From Shewanella subflava (GTDB taxonomy: Bacteria; Pseudomonadota; Gammaproteobacteria; Enterobacterales; Shewanellaceae), in NCBI RefSeq assembly GCF_025971955.1, contig NZ_JAPDMX010000028.1, positions 1 through 64,000 of the forward strand: a stretch of DNA of 64,000 nucleotides, read 5' to 3'. The notes under the pieces are model-generated. The model was given only the letters and a program-made list of their open reading frames with translations. It was not told where the DNA came from and searched no databases. Shown piece after piece: positions 26,679 to 36,381 of the stretch (the first letter of the stretch is position 1; every line of letters starts with the position of its first letter). The position numbers and the translations under genes are program-made.

Positions 26679-27632
26679 TTATAATTGCCACGTTTCCAAT
26701 AAACCTTGGCTGCTCACACTGCTGACAGTTGCGGGTGTTGGCTGGGTAACCGAGTATACTACAGCACCTCTATTTTGGCTGTTTTTAGTCACTTGTACTT
26801 GCCATCTTTTTATTCGCTCGCCAGAGCTCACTTGCCATAAAAACACTTCTTTAGAGGGAGTACCTGTGAGAATTTGGGTATTTTGATTTACAAATCGGGC
26901 GGTAGAGAAGTTCATTTGGCGACGATATATAGTTAGCTTACTGATTGATTCACTGGTAGATGAGTGCCAAATAGCCGCATTACCGGTAATGTCGCCAGCA
27001 AAACTCAGTTTACCATCGCCACTTAGGGCCACTTTGGTGATGCGTGAATTCAGTTGCCATTGCTGTAATGGTTGTCCGGTTTGGGTTTGCCACAATCTAA
27101 TTTGACCATCATTACCGCCGCTTAGCGCAACTAGTCCATCATCAGAAATCGCCACACTATTGACTTTTTCTTGATGCCCTAAAAATTGAATTAAGCCTTG
27201 GTTATTGGGTTTAAGTGACATGACCGAACCATCGGCTAAGCCCACTAATGTATGACCATTATTAGCCACGGCAACACTTTGCGCATAGGAAGGCAAAGTC
27301 CACCACCCCATAGACTGGCCAGTTGACAGCTCCCACAGTGCCAGTGAATCACTCGAAAGTGTTGCAGCATAGGCATTATTATTAGAAATCGCGGTATCAA
27401 ATACATTACTGTTATTGGTTGCACCATGTATCCAGTGGTATTTGATCCTGTTGTCAGGTAATGACCATAGCTGCACACCATTATTGGCGGTGCTAATCAG
27501 TGCATAGTGGCCATCTGCAGATAATGTGGCGCTGTAAGTCGCATCAGTGGTTAATATCACTGTTTGATCTGCATTAGGGTGGCAGGCAACTAATAAAATT
27601 GAGCAAAAAAACATCAGTAAAACACGATACAT
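26679..27632 (-). CDS. WD40-repeat lipoprotein
   Basis: The 317-residue product has the signal [17 protein letters not shown] with lipobox LVAC. About five to six beta-propeller blades of WD40 type follow, for example [20 protein letters not shown] then [10 protein letters not shown]. The ATG at 27632 is chosen because AAGGAGC lies just upstream. Such propellers usually act as protein-binding scaffolds; the partner is unknown. It is first in the cluster WD40-slyX-def-COG3014-lpoB and divergent from fkpA. Confidence 0.8.
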   Translation of the reverse strand: MYRVLLMFFCSILLVACHPNADQTVILTTDATYSATLSADGHYALISTANNGVQLWSLPDNRIKYHWIHGATNNSNVFDTAISNNNAYAATLSSDSLALWELSTGQSMGWWTLPSYAQSVAVANNGHTLVGLADGSVMSLKPNNQGLIQFLGHQEKVNSVAISDDGLVALSGGNDGQIRLWQTQTGQPLQQWQLNSRITKVALSGDGKLSFAGDITGNAAIWHSSTSESISKLTIYRRQMNFSTARFVNQNTQILTGTPSKEVFLWQVSSGERIKRWQVQVTKNSQNRGAVVYSVTQPTPATVSSVSSQGLLETWQL

Positions 27633-27786
27633 GAACTTGCTCCTTAAAAAGTTGTCCATAAGGACTCAACCCAATGGTATATCAGAAATAGTTAGTATAA
27701 AGTGGCTTACTAACATTAGCCTAATTGTCTGATATCGGACAGTCTTGTGCTTATTGTAATCACTTAAGGATGCTGAGGAAGCTTTA

Positions 27787-28539
27787 ATGAAATCAATTTA
27801 TAAATTATCGTTAGTTGCATTGGCCGTTGTTGGTCTTTCTGCATGTAACCAAGAAGAAGCTGTAGCAAAAAAAGTTGAGCTAACAACTGAAGCTCAAAAA
27901 GAAGCTTACAGTGTTGGTGCGTCTATCGGTAAATACATGTCTGGTCATATCAAAGAACAAGAAGAATTAGGATTTGCTGTTGACCGTTCATTGATTATTC
28001 AAGGATTCAGTGATGGTTTAGGTGACACAACTGATCTCACTGAAGAAGAAATGCAAACCGTACTTGAAGGTTTAGACAAAAAGTTAAACGACAAGCGCTT
28101 AGAGCAAGCTGAAACATTAGCAGCTAAAGTTGTTGAAGAAGGTCAAAAGTTCTTAAGTGACAACAAAGCAAAAGAAGGCGTTGTGACTACAGAATCTGGC
28201 TTACAGTATGAAGTATTAACCGCAGCCGAGGGCGATAAGCCTGCAGCAGAAGATACTGTAGAAGTGCATTACCGTGGTACGTTAATTGATGGTACAGAGT
28301 TTGATAGCTCTTATGCCCGTGGCGAACCGGCTAAGTTTCCACTGAATCGTGTGATTCCAGGCTGGACCGAAGGCGTACAGTTAATGAATGTTGGCGCTAA
28401 GTATAAGTTTGTCATCCCTGCTGAATTAGCATACGGCGATCGTGATACAGGTACTATTCCAGCAAACTCAACCTTAGTATTTGAAGTTGAATTATTGTCT
28501 ATTGAAAAAGCGGCTGCTGCTGAAGCTCCTGCTCAATAA
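27787..28539 (+). CDS. fkpA: FKBP-type peptidyl-prolyl isomerase FkpA
   Basis: FkpA is a periplasmic chaperone and cis-trans prolyl isomerase. The 250-residue protein begins MKSIYKLSLVALAVVGLSAC, whose ending (LSAC) is a lipobox, so this copy may be lipid-anchored. An N-terminal dimerisation domain of helices (about 30-125) precedes the FKBP domain. That domain is marked by VEVHYRGTLIDGTEFDSSY, VIPGWTEGVQLM and the final LVFEVELLSI. Its own terminator follows, so it is a single-gene unit. Confidence 0.92.
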   Translation: MKSIYKLSLVALAVVGLSACNQEEAVAKKVELTTEAQKEAYSVGASIGKYMSGHIKEQEELGFAVDRSLIIQGFSDGLGDTTDLTEEEMQTVLEGLDKKLNDKRLEQAETLAAKVVEEGQKFLSDNKAKEGVVTTESGLQYEVLTAAEGDKPAAEDTVEVHYRGTLIDGTEFDSSYARGEPAKFPLNRVIPGWTEGVQLMNVGAKYKFVIPAELAYGDRDTGTIPANSTLVFEVELLSIEKAAAAEAPAQ

Positions 28540-28559
28540 TTAGCATTGCTGTATAAAAT

Positions 28560-28582
28560 GGGCGCAGATGGCGCCCTTTTTT
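28560..28582 (+). terminator. Terminator of fkpA
   Basis: GGGCGC, loop AGATG, GCGCCC followed by six T lies 20 bp past the fkpA stop. Confidence 0.85.
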
Positions 28583-28601
28583 ATAATTTAAAATAGACCA
28601 A

Positions 28602-29567
28602 TTAAATCCACTTCAAACGATAGAATACATACATCTGTAAACCTATTAATGTCAGTAACCCTGTGCAAAAAGCGGCAAATGCCCAATCGGTTTCAGCACC
28701 TGGAATACCACCAATATTGACGCCTAATAAGCCGGTCAAAAAGCCCAATGGTAAAAACACTGCTGAAATAAGCGATAAAAAGTATAAGCGTTGGTTCACT
28801 TGTTCAGACTGTTTTGATAATAGCTCTTCTTGTGTCACCCCGGCTCTATCTCTGACTACATCGAGATCCTCAATGACTCGGATAAGATTTTCCTGAATTT
28901 CTCTTAAGCGAATTTTGTCTTGGTCATCTAGCAGTAAACTATTTTCATGGAGTATTTTGGCCAATGCTTCACGTTGCGGAGCAAGATAACGTCGAATGAC
29001 CACTGTTTGTCTTCGCAGTTCAGCGATGTCGGTTCTCAGTGATTTATTTGCCGTGGTAACCACACGCTCTTCGAGTTCATCAAGCACGTCTTCTATTTTA
29101 TGGATAAAATCCCCTTGGCGAAGGGTGAGTTGTTCGGTTACCGACAAAATAAAGCCTGCACTATCAATAGGGCCAGTTCCAGCCATGATTTTTTCGGCAA
29201 CCGTAATCACAGAATGCAGTTGTCGCTCGCAGGTCGATATGATCCTATGCTCTTCGGTATAAATACGGATAGATACCATATCTTCGGGATCAGAATTAGG
29301 GTTAAGGTTTACGCCGCGTAAGGTTAACAACATGCCATTATTTGAATGCACTACCCTTGGGCGAGTATCGGCGGCGAGCAGAGTATCTAATTCAGCTTTT
29401 TCAAGCCCCTGTGTGGATAACCAATGACGAGAATCGGTCGATTTATATTTCAAATGTACCCAAAGTAAGCCATCTTCAGGCTTCCAATCGGCTAATTGCT
29501 CTTTTGATAAAGATTGTCCTGCATTAGGACCTGTCATGAGTAAGCAATAAATAAATCCATTATGCAT
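28602..29567 (-). CDS. zntB: Zinc transporter ZntB (CorA family)
   Basis: ZntB is an inner-membrane CorA-family transporter for zinc. The 321-residue protein has a long cytoplasmic N-terminal domain with the long-helix region LDELEERVVTTANKSLRTDI. Two C-terminal membrane helices end in FYRLKWI. The pore-loop signature is GVNIGG rather than the GMN of CorA, which favours the ZntB branch. It is a single gene converging on fkpA. Substrate specificity is inferred from the subfamily. Confidence 0.85.
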   Translation of the reverse strand: MHNGFIYCLLMTGPNAGQSLSKEQLADWKPEDGLLWVHLKYKSTDSRHWLSTQGLEKAELDTLLAADTRPRVVHSNNGMLLTLRGVNLNPNSDPEDMVSIRIYTEEHRIISTCERQLHSVITVAEKIMAGTGPIDSAGFILSVTEQLTLRQGDFIHKIEDVLDELEERVVTTANKSLRTDIAELRRQTVVIRRYLAPQREALAKILHENSLLLDDQDKIRLREIQENLIRVIEDLDVVRDRAGVTQEELLSKQSEQVNQRLYFLSLISAVFLPLGFLTGLLGVNIGGIPGAETDWAFAAFCTGLLTLIGLQMYVFYRLKWI

Positions 29568-29744
29568 GGTGATTCCTTAACTAGCGGATTTTATCAATTA
29601 ATCCTTATGGATAGCCTTACTTTACGATATTTCAGTGTCATTCCCCAATAGTTATCGTGTTTTCATTCGCGGCAAATTGGTATTTATGGTTTAAAATAGG
29701 ATAAAGCGGCTTGAGCGCGTTTATCAATTGAATAAGAGTAAAAA

Positions 29745-30113
29745 ATGGAATACGAATTTCGACGTAATCGTCTTGATGGCACTGTGTTTGCCAATTTCAC
29801 AATGGAACATGAGGTTTTTGGCCGCTGGTTTGCTGAAGAGTTAGGCGCAGATGTTTCCCGCACTCAGCAAATCGTCGCCAGCCTATCGCAATTGTTATCT
29901 GGATCAGCTAATCATTGGCGTGATATCGGCACCGATTTGACCATAGATGCCGATTCGGAGCAGGTGCGCATTTTTGTCAATGCGATAGATTTTGATGAAG
30001 AACATGATTTTGAAGAGGGCATGGGGCTATATGATGCCGAATCAGAAGGATATTGTGGGCTGGAAGATTTTGATAAAGCGTTGAAAAGTTGGTTAGTATT
30101 TATTCAAGAATAA
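29745..30113 (+). CDS. yacL: YacL/UPF0231 family protein
   Basis: The 122-residue acidic protein starts MEYEFRRNRLDGTVFANFTM, the hallmark of the YacL (UPF0231) family of gammaproteobacteria. There is no signal peptide or membrane segment, so it is cytoplasmic. No function has been established. It is a single gene, with no close partner on either side. Confidence 0.85.
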   Translation: MEYEFRRNRLDGTVFANFTMEHEVFGRWFAEELGADVSRTQQIVASLSQLLSGSANHWRDIGTDLTIDADSEQVRIFVNAIDFDEEHDFEEGMGLYDAESEGYCGLEDFDKALKSWLVFIQE

Positions 30114-30261
30114 TGCAGCAACGCTAACATTATTTGTATCAGTGCTAAGAACAGTGCTTACAACAGTACTTACAACATTGTTGCGTGATAAATCGCGCTT
30201 ATCATGCGATTCATTGAAATGCGCAAAGTACTTATCACAACATGACGTGTCACAGAAACGA

Positions 30262-30291
30262 AATCACGATGTCCTTACACACATCGTGATT
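30262..30291. terminator. Hairpin downstream of narP
   Basis: AATCACGATGT and ACATCGTGATT form an 11-bp stem with an eight-base loop, 44 bp past the narP stop. The following minus-strand sequence, TTCGTTTCTG, is only moderately T-rich, so this is a weak terminator or an RNA-stabilising hairpin. Confidence 0.4.
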
Positions 30292-30334
30292 ATCTCTAGT
30301 CAGGTGACACTTGAGTTGTAATAATTTGCTTAGC

Positions 30335-30964
30335 TTATTGATTTAAATAACGAACTGCCATTTCTGTGCGTGATTTTGCATTGGCTTTACGCAGTAAGTT
30401 TTTAACATGCACTTTTACAGTGCCCTCGCTAATATGCAAATCTTCCGAAATCAGTCGATTGCTTTTACCTTCAGCAAGTTCTTGCAGAATTTGCAGTTCA
30501 CGTGGTGTGAGACTTTCAATCCACTCATTGTCATCAGTCGCATTTTTTAATTCATACATATAGGCTTCGACTTCTTCGCTGATCACGCGATGGCCTAACA
30601 TGGCTTTTTTAAGCTGCTCAAGCAATAACTCCGGCTCAGTATCTTTGAGTAAGTAGCCATCAGCCCCAGCGCGCAATAAACGGATAACATCTTGTTTAGC
30701 ATCAGATACGGTTAAAATAACGATTCTTGCAGTTACGCCTTCTTGGCGCATAGCATTTAGCGTATCCAAACCTGACATGCCCTTCATATTTAAATCTAAT
30801 AAGATAATATCGGGTTCGTTCTCACTTAATGCCGTGAGGGCATCTAAACCCGTGCCAGCTTCCCCAAATAAAGTGAAATCTCCATCAGATGTAATAAGTT
30901 GGCAAATACCACGACGAAGTAAAGGATGATCGTCGACAACGAGTACTGAATATGGCTTACCCAT
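30335..30964 (-). CDS. narP: Nitrate/nitrite response regulator NarP
   Basis: This 209-residue two-component regulator has a receiver domain and a LuxR-type DNA-binding domain. The receiver shows the acidic pocket VVDDHPLLRRG and Asp57 in IILLDLNMKG as phosphate acceptor. The C-terminal ESLTPRELQILQELAEGKSN and the IHISEGTVKVHVKN-like helix-turn-helix bind NarL/NarP heptamers. Its start overlaps the end of narQ by 8 bp. It lies next to nrfA, whose upstream region carries a 7-2-7 heptamer pair, which supports NarP over other LuxR-type regulators. Confidence 0.9.
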   Translation of the reverse strand: MGKPYSVLVVDDHPLLRRGICQLITSDGDFTLFGEAGTGLDALTALSENEPDIILLDLNMKGMSGLDTLNAMRQEGVTARIVILTVSDAKQDVIRLLRAGADGYLLKDTEPELLLEQLKKAMLGHRVISEEVEAYMYELKNATDDNEWIESLTPRELQILQELAEGKSNRLISEDLHISEGTVKVHVKNLLRKANAKSRTEMAVRYLNQ

Positions 30965-32669
30965 TTAAAGGCTCCTGCTGTGGTGGAAAACTAAGGGTAA
31001 CTGTTGTGCCGCCTTGTGCGTTGGCACTAAAGGACAATTGCCCATTTAATTTACTGGCTCGCTCATGCATGATCCCGATCCCAAAATGTTGATCTCGTTC
31101 TTTTAAGTGCGATACCCCAACACCGTCATCTGAAATTGCGATGTTGATTATTCCGGAAGTTGTTAGCTGACAATCTATCACGATATGTTTAGCATTTGCG
31201 TGTTTTATTGCATTTAAAGTGGCTTCGCGGGTTAATTGTAAAATATGAATATGTTGTTTGGCTTCAAGTAAATGTGCGGATAATTTGTAGTTTAAGCTTA
31301 GTTTGATGTCAGTTTGGGCGCGTAATTGATCTAGCATGACTTCTAAGGCGTGATTCAAGTTCGGCTCTTTAATGGTTAAGCGGAATGTTGATAATAATTC
31401 CCGCAGCTGAGCGTAGGCAAAACTGACCCCGTCGTTAATTTCAACAATTTGGTTCTCGACGTCCTCATTGCGGCAATTATCGGGCAATTTCTTACGTAAT
31501 AAACTGACCTGAATTTTTAAAAATGACAGCAATTGCCCTAATGAATCATGCAGCTCTCTGGCTATGACCGCGCGTTCTTCCATTAAGGCCAATTGTTGCC
31601 TTTGTTCAGTGGCATTATGGATGGTAATCGACCGCGCTAGCATTACTGCGAAATTCTTAAATAATGGATTATTGAGTTGTTCTGAGGAGATTACCTCTAA
31701 ATATCCTTGACGAACTTTATCTAACTGTAACGGGAAGCAAACACTGTTTTGACTGTTTTCAGGCCAGCCGTGACTCGCTTCAATAATGTCTTGGGATTGA
31801 TCTTCATGTTCAATGACTAATCTTAAAAAGTTCAAATTTTCATAATTTTGCATTTGGTTTAAAGCTGACTTGAGGGCTTTGTAATCTAATCGGTCTGAAT
31901 GCAACATGATGAGATTGTCGTGCAGAAAATTCAGTTCATTATTGGCGCGAGTGAGTGCTAGGGTTTTTTCGGCGACTTGGTTTTCAAGATCTTCATACAA
32001 ATTTGATAATTCAGAAGCTGTTTTTTTCAAGGCATTACTCAATGCGGTCAACTCGATATAATCTGTTTTAGGCATATCAACCTTGAAATTGCCCTGTGAA
32101 ATAGTAATTGCGCTATCCATCAAAAGTTGTAGCGGTTTTACCACTCGCCTGCGTGTAAAAATAACCGCCACACCTGCAACGATAAGCATTAAGGTCAAAC
32201 CTATGACTTGGCTTAATACCAAAAGTTTGAGTTTATACGCCGCAAAAAGCTCGATTTCCATCACTAAAATATCAATGGTATCGACAAAATCTCGTAACGA
32301 ATCGCTATATCGCTGTGTATTGCCAGCCTGTGCATAAGCTTTCATTACCTGCCATTTATCGATGACCAATAGGTATTGATCTGACAAGGTTTTTGGGGTG
32401 TACCACTTCAGTGAATTTTGCAAAACATTCGAGTTTAGGGTGTTTTCAAATTCTTTAATTTTATCTGTGACAATATTGCTCCCCGAATTACTCAGGAGTA
32501 GTAAGCGATAGCTTTGCATCCGCAGTGAGCCCGAGGCATTGATGGCGCGCGAGTCACCTAAGCTGAATGATAAGTTCACAATTGCGTACAAGGCTAAACT
32601 GGAAGAAAGAAAAATAAGGACTAACATTAGTCCGAAAATTGTAGAAGTAAGGCTACCGCGCTTTAACAT
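30957..32669 (-). CDS. narQ: Nitrate/nitrite sensor histidine kinase NarQ
   Basis: NarQ senses periplasmic nitrate or nitrite and phosphorylates NarP. The 570-residue protein has a membrane helix at about 10-32. The periplasmic ligand segment (P-box) GDSRAINASGSLRMQSYRL lies at 39-56. A second helix follows at about 150-171, then HAMP and signalling regions. His374 in RELHDSLGQLLS is the phosphorylation site. The HisKA_3-type ATPase domain ends with ISDDGVGV. The P-box is directly readable and diagnostic of nitrate sensors. The gene is divergent from nrfA. Confidence 0.92.
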   Translation of the reverse strand: MLKRGSLTSTIFGLMLVLIFLSSSLALYAIVNLSFSLGDSRAINASGSLRMQSYRLLLLSNSGSNIVTDKIKEFENTLNSNVLQNSLKWYTPKTLSDQYLLVIDKWQVMKAYAQAGNTQRYSDSLRDFVDTIDILVMEIELFAAYKLKLLVLSQVIGLTLMLIVAGVAVIFTRRRVVKPLQLLMDSAITISQGNFKVDMPKTDYIELTALSNALKKTASELSNLYEDLENQVAEKTLALTRANNELNFLHDNLIMLHSDRLDYKALKSALNQMQNYENLNFLRLVIEHEDQSQDIIEASHGWPENSQNSVCFPLQLDKVRQGYLEVISSEQLNNPLFKNFAVMLARSITIHNATEQRQQLALMEERAVIARELHDSLGQLLSFLKIQVSLLRKKLPDNCRNEDVENQIVEINDGVSFAYAQLRELLSTFRLTIKEPNLNHALEVMLDQLRAQTDIKLSLNYKLSAHLLEAKQHIHILQLTREATLNAIKHANAKHIVIDCQLTTSGIINIAISDDGVGVSHLKERDQHFGIGIMHERASKLNGQLSFSANAQGGTTVTLSFPPQQEPLNG

Positions 32670-32839
32670 TTTTGATCCATTTTTTTGATGTTTGTTGCGT
32701 TATTAGTGTGTCATATATTTTTGTTTAAAACAGGCTGTAAGTCTTGCAAACAGAGAGTTCTACATTAGCGGTCACTTTATTACATTAACAAATTTGAAAA
32801 AATGTGAGATACAACACGTTCACATATTGATCTGGCGCA

Positions 32840-32869
32840 TACTTCTACTACTATACCTCTAAAGGGGTA
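32840..32869 (+). promoter_or_regulatory. NarP-binding heptamers upstream of nrfA
   Basis: TACCTCT (32854-32860), two bases AA, then AGGGGTA (32863-32869) is an inverted pair of NarL/NarP heptamers in the 7-2-7 arrangement preferred by NarP (consensus TACYYMT). A further single heptamer TACTTCT lies at 32840-32846. The pair sits about 90-100 bp upstream of the nrfA start. Confidence 0.72.
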
Positions 32870-32956
32870 TTTTTTATTGGTTGTAAACTAGCTAATTTTG
32901 ACCTTGGAGATATCGTGGTTATTAATTAAATATAAAGTAACACGGAGTTAAAGGTG

Positions 32957-34357
32957 ATGAAGATGAACGTAAAAACAACTGCACTAAGTGCTGTTATTGC
33001 GGCCAGCTTTATGGTTGCTGGAGCAATGGCAAGCGATAAAACTGAACCTCGCAATGAAGTATACAAAGATAAATATGCAGCGCAATATGAATCTTGGCAT
33101 GACACAGCAGAAAGCAAAGAAATTGTTGATATGCTTGAAGAAGTACCTAGCCTAGTTGTGCTATGGGCGGGTTACGGTTTCGCGAAAGATTATAATGCGC
33201 CTCGTGGTCATATGTACGCGCTAACTGACGTAACCAATACATTACGTACCGGTGCACCTAAAAATGCAGAAGACGGCCCAATGCCAATGGCATGTTGGAG
33301 CTGTAAAAGCCCTGACGTACCTCGTGTAATCGAAGAGCAGGGTGAAAACGGCTATTTTGCGGGCAAGTGGGCTAAAGGTGGAGCAGAGATTGCCAATACC
33401 ATAGGCTGTGCTGATTGCCATGAAAAAGGCTCTGCAAAATTACGTTTATCTCGTCCATTCGCGGCACGCGCAATGGAAACTATTGGTACTCCATTTGATA
33501 AAGCTTCTCGTAAAGACAAGCAGTCAATGGTGTGTGGCCAATGTCACGTAGAATACTACTTCGAGAAAACAGCAGACCGTCCTGGCTTTGTGAAGTTCCC
33601 ATGGGATATGGGTACCACGGTTGAGCAGATGGAAGTTTACTATGACAACATGGAGTTCTCTGACTGGACTCATGCAGTCTCTAAAACACCAATGCTAAAA
33701 GCACAGCACCCAGGTTATGAAACTTGGAAGCTAGGCGTACATGGCAAAAACAACGTAACTTGTACTGATTGTCATATGCCTAAAGTGGCTAAAGCAAACG
33801 GTAAAGGTAAATTCACCGACCATAAAGTGGGTAACCCATTTGATCGTTTCGAAGAAACCTGTGCGACGTGTCATAACCAAAGCAAAGAGTTCATGGTTGA
33901 TTTAACTAATGAACGTAAGAAGAAAGTGACTGAGCTTAAAACGAGCGCTGAAACTCAACTTGTTAAAGCTCACTTTGAAGCGAAAGCAGCTTGGGATGCG
34001 GGTGCAACTGAAGCTGAAATGAAGCCTATCCTTATGGATATCCGTCATTCACAATGGCGTTGGGATTATGCAACAGCATCTCATGGTGTTGCAGCTCACG
34101 CAGCTGATGAAGCGCTCCGTATTTTAGGTACTGCTGTAGACAAGGCGGCTAACGCCCGTATCAAGCTTGCTCAATTATTAGCGGCTAAAGGTGTTAAGCA
34201 ACCTATTGCTTACCCAGATACATCGACTAAAGCTAAAGCACAAGCTGCATTAGGTATGGACATGAAAACCATGAATGCAGAAAAAGACGCATTCAAGAAG
34301 AACGTCGTGCCTAAATGGCAAGAAGAAGCTAAAAAACGCGAAGCAACTTACAAGTAA
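32957..34357 (+). CDS. nrfA: Ammonia-forming cytochrome c nitrite reductase NrfA
   Basis: NrfA reduces nitrite to ammonium with six electrons in the periplasm. The 466-residue protein has a Sec signal ending in AGAMAS. Five haem sites are present: the catalytic-haem motif CWSCK (113-117), with lysine as axial ligand, and four CxxCH motifs at 151-155, 193-197, 269-273 and 302-306. This set defines the family. The ATG at 32957 follows GGAG; the ATG six bases later is an alternative. No nrfBCD is present, as expected in Shewanella, where CymA feeds electrons. Confidence 0.95.
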   Translation: MKMNVKTTALSAVIAASFMVAGAMASDKTEPRNEVYKDKYAAQYESWHDTAESKEIVDMLEEVPSLVVLWAGYGFAKDYNAPRGHMYALTDVTNTLRTGAPKNAEDGPMPMACWSCKSPDVPRVIEEQGENGYFAGKWAKGGAEIANTIGCADCHEKGSAKLRLSRPFAARAMETIGTPFDKASRKDKQSMVCGQCHVEYYFEKTADRPGFVKFPWDMGTTVEQMEVYYDNMEFSDWTHAVSKTPMLKAQHPGYETWKLGVHGKNNVTCTDCHMPKVAKANGKGKFTDHKVGNPFDRFEETCATCHNQSKEFMVDLTNERKKKVTELKTSAETQLVKAHFEAKAAWDAGATEAEMKPILMDIRHSQWRWDYATASHGVAAHAADEALRILGTAVDKAANARIKLAQLLAAKGVKQPIAYPDTSTKAKAQAALGMDMKTMNAEKDAFKKNVVPKWQEEAKKREATYK

Positions 34358-34413
34358 TACGTTAAGCGTAATTCAGGTTAATCAAAAAAGAATCTGAATT
34401 AATACTTCGCATC

Positions 34414-34440
34414 AAAAGCCCTCAGTGAGGGCTTTTTTTT
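34414..34440 (+). terminator. Terminator of nrfA
   Basis: AAAAGCCCTCA and TGAGGGCTTTT form a stem around a short loop and end in a run of T, 57 bp past the nrfA stop. Confidence 0.88.
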
Positions 34441-34692
34441 GGGTTAAATTTGCTGACTTTCGCATCAATATGTGTCTCTTCAAATTGTCTTTTCATCATT
34501 AACATTGCGCACCAAGATCAAGCAAGCGAGTTTTTACGCGCACCATCATGGTGCTTATTAACCCTGCACTTTAGTGATAATAATTATTTTTATCTTTAAA
34601 AGCAGAAGGTTAAATAGTTGGCCTGATGATTGAATCTGATATTCCAACAAATATATAACAAGTTGTCTTTTTATTAATTTTTGGAGGTCGAG
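34441..34692 (+). promoter_or_regulatory. glnK upstream region with NtrC-type dyad
   Basis: GCACC-ATCAT-GGTGC at 34540-34554 matches the core of the NtrC consensus TGCACC-N5-GGTGCA in all ten inner positions. A GG-N10-GA pair at 34620-34633 has sigma-54 spacing, but its -12 element is GA instead of GC. Nitrogen control of glnK-amtB by NtrC is well established in enterobacteria. The sigma-54 element here is therefore only tentative. Confidence 0.55.
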
Positions 34693-35031
34693 ATGAAACT
34701 CGTCAGCGCAATCATCAAACCATTTAAACTGGATGATGTCCGTGAAGCCATTGCTGGAATGGGCATTGAGGGTATGACAGTTACTGAGGTGAAAGGTTTT
34801 GGTCGTCAAAAAGGGCATACAGAGCTTTATCGTGGTGCCGAATATCAAGTGGATTTTTTACCAAAAGTAAAATTAGAGATTGCCACTAAAGAAGAAAACT
34901 TAGACATGTTAATTGAAGCGATCACCACGGCAGCTCATACCGGAAAAATTGGTGACGGCAAAATTTTTGTTACTGAGTTAGAACAAGCCATTCGTATTCG
35001 TACGGGTGAAGTTGATAACGAAGCATTATAA
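34693..35031 (+). CDS. glnK: Nitrogen regulatory protein P-II (GlnK)
   Basis: This 112-residue PII signal protein senses 2-oxoglutarate and ATP/ADP and controls its partner AmtB. The T-loop GAEYQVDFLPKVKLE contains the uridylylation site Tyr51, and the B-loop TGKIGDGKIFV binds nucleotide. The ATG at 34693 follows GGAGG; the longer frame adds four residues and is rejected. Direct linkage to amtB, 12 bp downstream, favours the name glnK over glnB. Confidence 0.93.
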   Translation: MKLVSAIIKPFKLDDVREAIAGMGIEGMTVTEVKGFGRQKGHTELYRGAEYQVDFLPKVKLEIATKEENLDMLIEAITTAAHTGKIGDGKIFVTELEQAIRIRTGEVDNEAL

Positions 35032-35043
35032 GGGGCGATCATA

Positions 35044-36294
35044 ATGGAAGAATTAGCTAAATTAGGACTGACAGTGAGCGAGTTACGTTTCGCGTTAGAT
35101 ACCTTCTACTTTTTAATCTCTGGTGCATTAGTCATGTGGATGGCGGCTGGCTTTGCGATGCTAGAAGCGGGTTTGGTTCGCTCAAAAAATACTACTGAGA
35201 TTTTAACTAAAAACGTCTGTTTGTATTCTATTGCTTGTGTGATGTACCTGCTAGTGGGTTATAACATCATGTATGTTGATAATGCCGAAGGTGGCATTAT
35301 TCCATCCTTTGCTACGTTAATTGGTTCACAAGCTGCCGATGCTGATCACGCGCTTGAATCTGATTTCTTCTTCCAAGTGGTGTTTGTTGCTACCGCGATG
35401 TCGATTGTTTCTGGCGCCGTTGCTGAGCGCATGAAACTGTGGGCTTTCCTTGCTTTTTCTGTGGTAATGACGGCAGTAATATACCCTGTTGAAGGCTACT
35501 GGACATGGGGTGGTGGATTTATTTCTGAAGCTGGTTTTGTTGACTTTGCCGGAAGCGGTATTGTGCACATGGCTGGTGCCGCAGCTGCGATTTCTGGCGT
35601 ACTATTGTTAGGGGCTCGTAAAGGCAAATACGGTGCAAATGGTCAGGTTCATCCAATTCCTGGGTCAAATTTGCCTATGGCAACGTTAGGGATGTTCATT
35701 TTATGGATGGGCTGGTTTGGTTTTAACGGTGGTTCACAATTATTAGTATCAGATGCTGAAAATGCATCAGCCGTAGCGAAAATTTTTGTAAATACCAACT
35801 CCGCTGCTGCGTTTGGTGCTGTAGCTGCCTTGATTGTGTGCAAAGTGATTTGGGGTAAAGCGGATTTAACCATGATACTTAATGGTGCACTAGCGGGATT
35901 AGTGGCCATTACCGCAGATCCATTATCGCCTTCATTAATCATGGCTGGTGTCATTGGTCTTGTTGCGGGTGGTGTGGTTATTTTCTCTATCATTGGCTTT
36001 GACCGCATTAAAATAGATGATCCAGTGGGCGCAATCTCGGTTCACGGAGTAGCAGGCTTTTTAGGTTTGATGTTAGTACCTTTATCTAATGCTGATGCAA
36101 GTTTTGGCTCACAGCTATTTGGTGCTGGAGTTATCTTTACCTGGGTATTCTGTGCGTCATTAGTGGTGTGGTTTGCGTTAAAAGTGACTATGGGTATTCG
36201 TGTATCAGAAGAAGAAGAGTACAACGGTATGGATGCTTCAGATTGTGGTATTGATGCTTATCCAGAGTTTGTGAGTGTTAAAACAGCAGGCTAG
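35044..36294 (+). CDS. amtB: Ammonium transporter AmtB
   Basis: This is a trimeric ammonium channel of the inner membrane. The 416-residue protein has eleven predicted helices. The twin-histidine pore is represented by VHMAGAAAAISG and VSVHGVAGF. It lacks the cleavable signal peptide of the E. coli protein, starting MEELAKLGLTVSELRFALDT. This is typical of the shorter Amt group in marine proteobacteria. It is translated from the glnK transcript, and GlnK should block it under nitrogen excess. Confidence 0.93.
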   Translation: MEELAKLGLTVSELRFALDTFYFLISGALVMWMAAGFAMLEAGLVRSKNTTEILTKNVCLYSIACVMYLLVGYNIMYVDNAEGGIIPSFATLIGSQAADADHALESDFFFQVVFVATAMSIVSGAVAERMKLWAFLAFSVVMTAVIYPVEGYWTWGGGFISEAGFVDFAGSGIVHMAGAAAAISGVLLLGARKGKYGANGQVHPIPGSNLPMATLGMFILWMGWFGFNGGSQLLVSDAENASAVAKIFVNTNSAAAFGAVAALIVCKVIWGKADLTMILNGALAGLVAITADPLSPSLIMAGVIGLVAGGVVIFSIIGFDRIKIDDPVGAISVHGVAGFLGLMLVPLSNADASFGSQLFGAGVIFTWVFCASLVVWFALKVTMGIRVSEEEEYNGMDASDCGIDAYPEFVSVKTAG

Positions 36295-36314
36295 TAATAG
36301 ACGCGCTATGATTA

Positions 36315-36342
36315 AACAGAGTCCTTGGGGCTCTGTTTTTTT
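36315..36342 (+). terminator. Terminator of glnK-amtB
   Basis: AACAGAGTCC, loop TTG, GGGCTCTGTT followed by T-rich sequence forms a 10-bp stem 20 bp past the amtB stop. Confidence 0.85.
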
Positions 36343-36381
36343 ATGTGTTAGATTAAACCGGATTAAACAGCAGGAGGGGTT

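Noticed and set aside
32788..32825. Possible CRP site before nrfA (TGTGA and TTCACA)
   Set aside because: The halves are 12 bases apart instead of 6, so they do not form a CRP dyad.
32827..32840. Possible FNR half-site TTGAT before nrfA
   Set aside because: The second half is CGCAT, too far from ATCAA to call.
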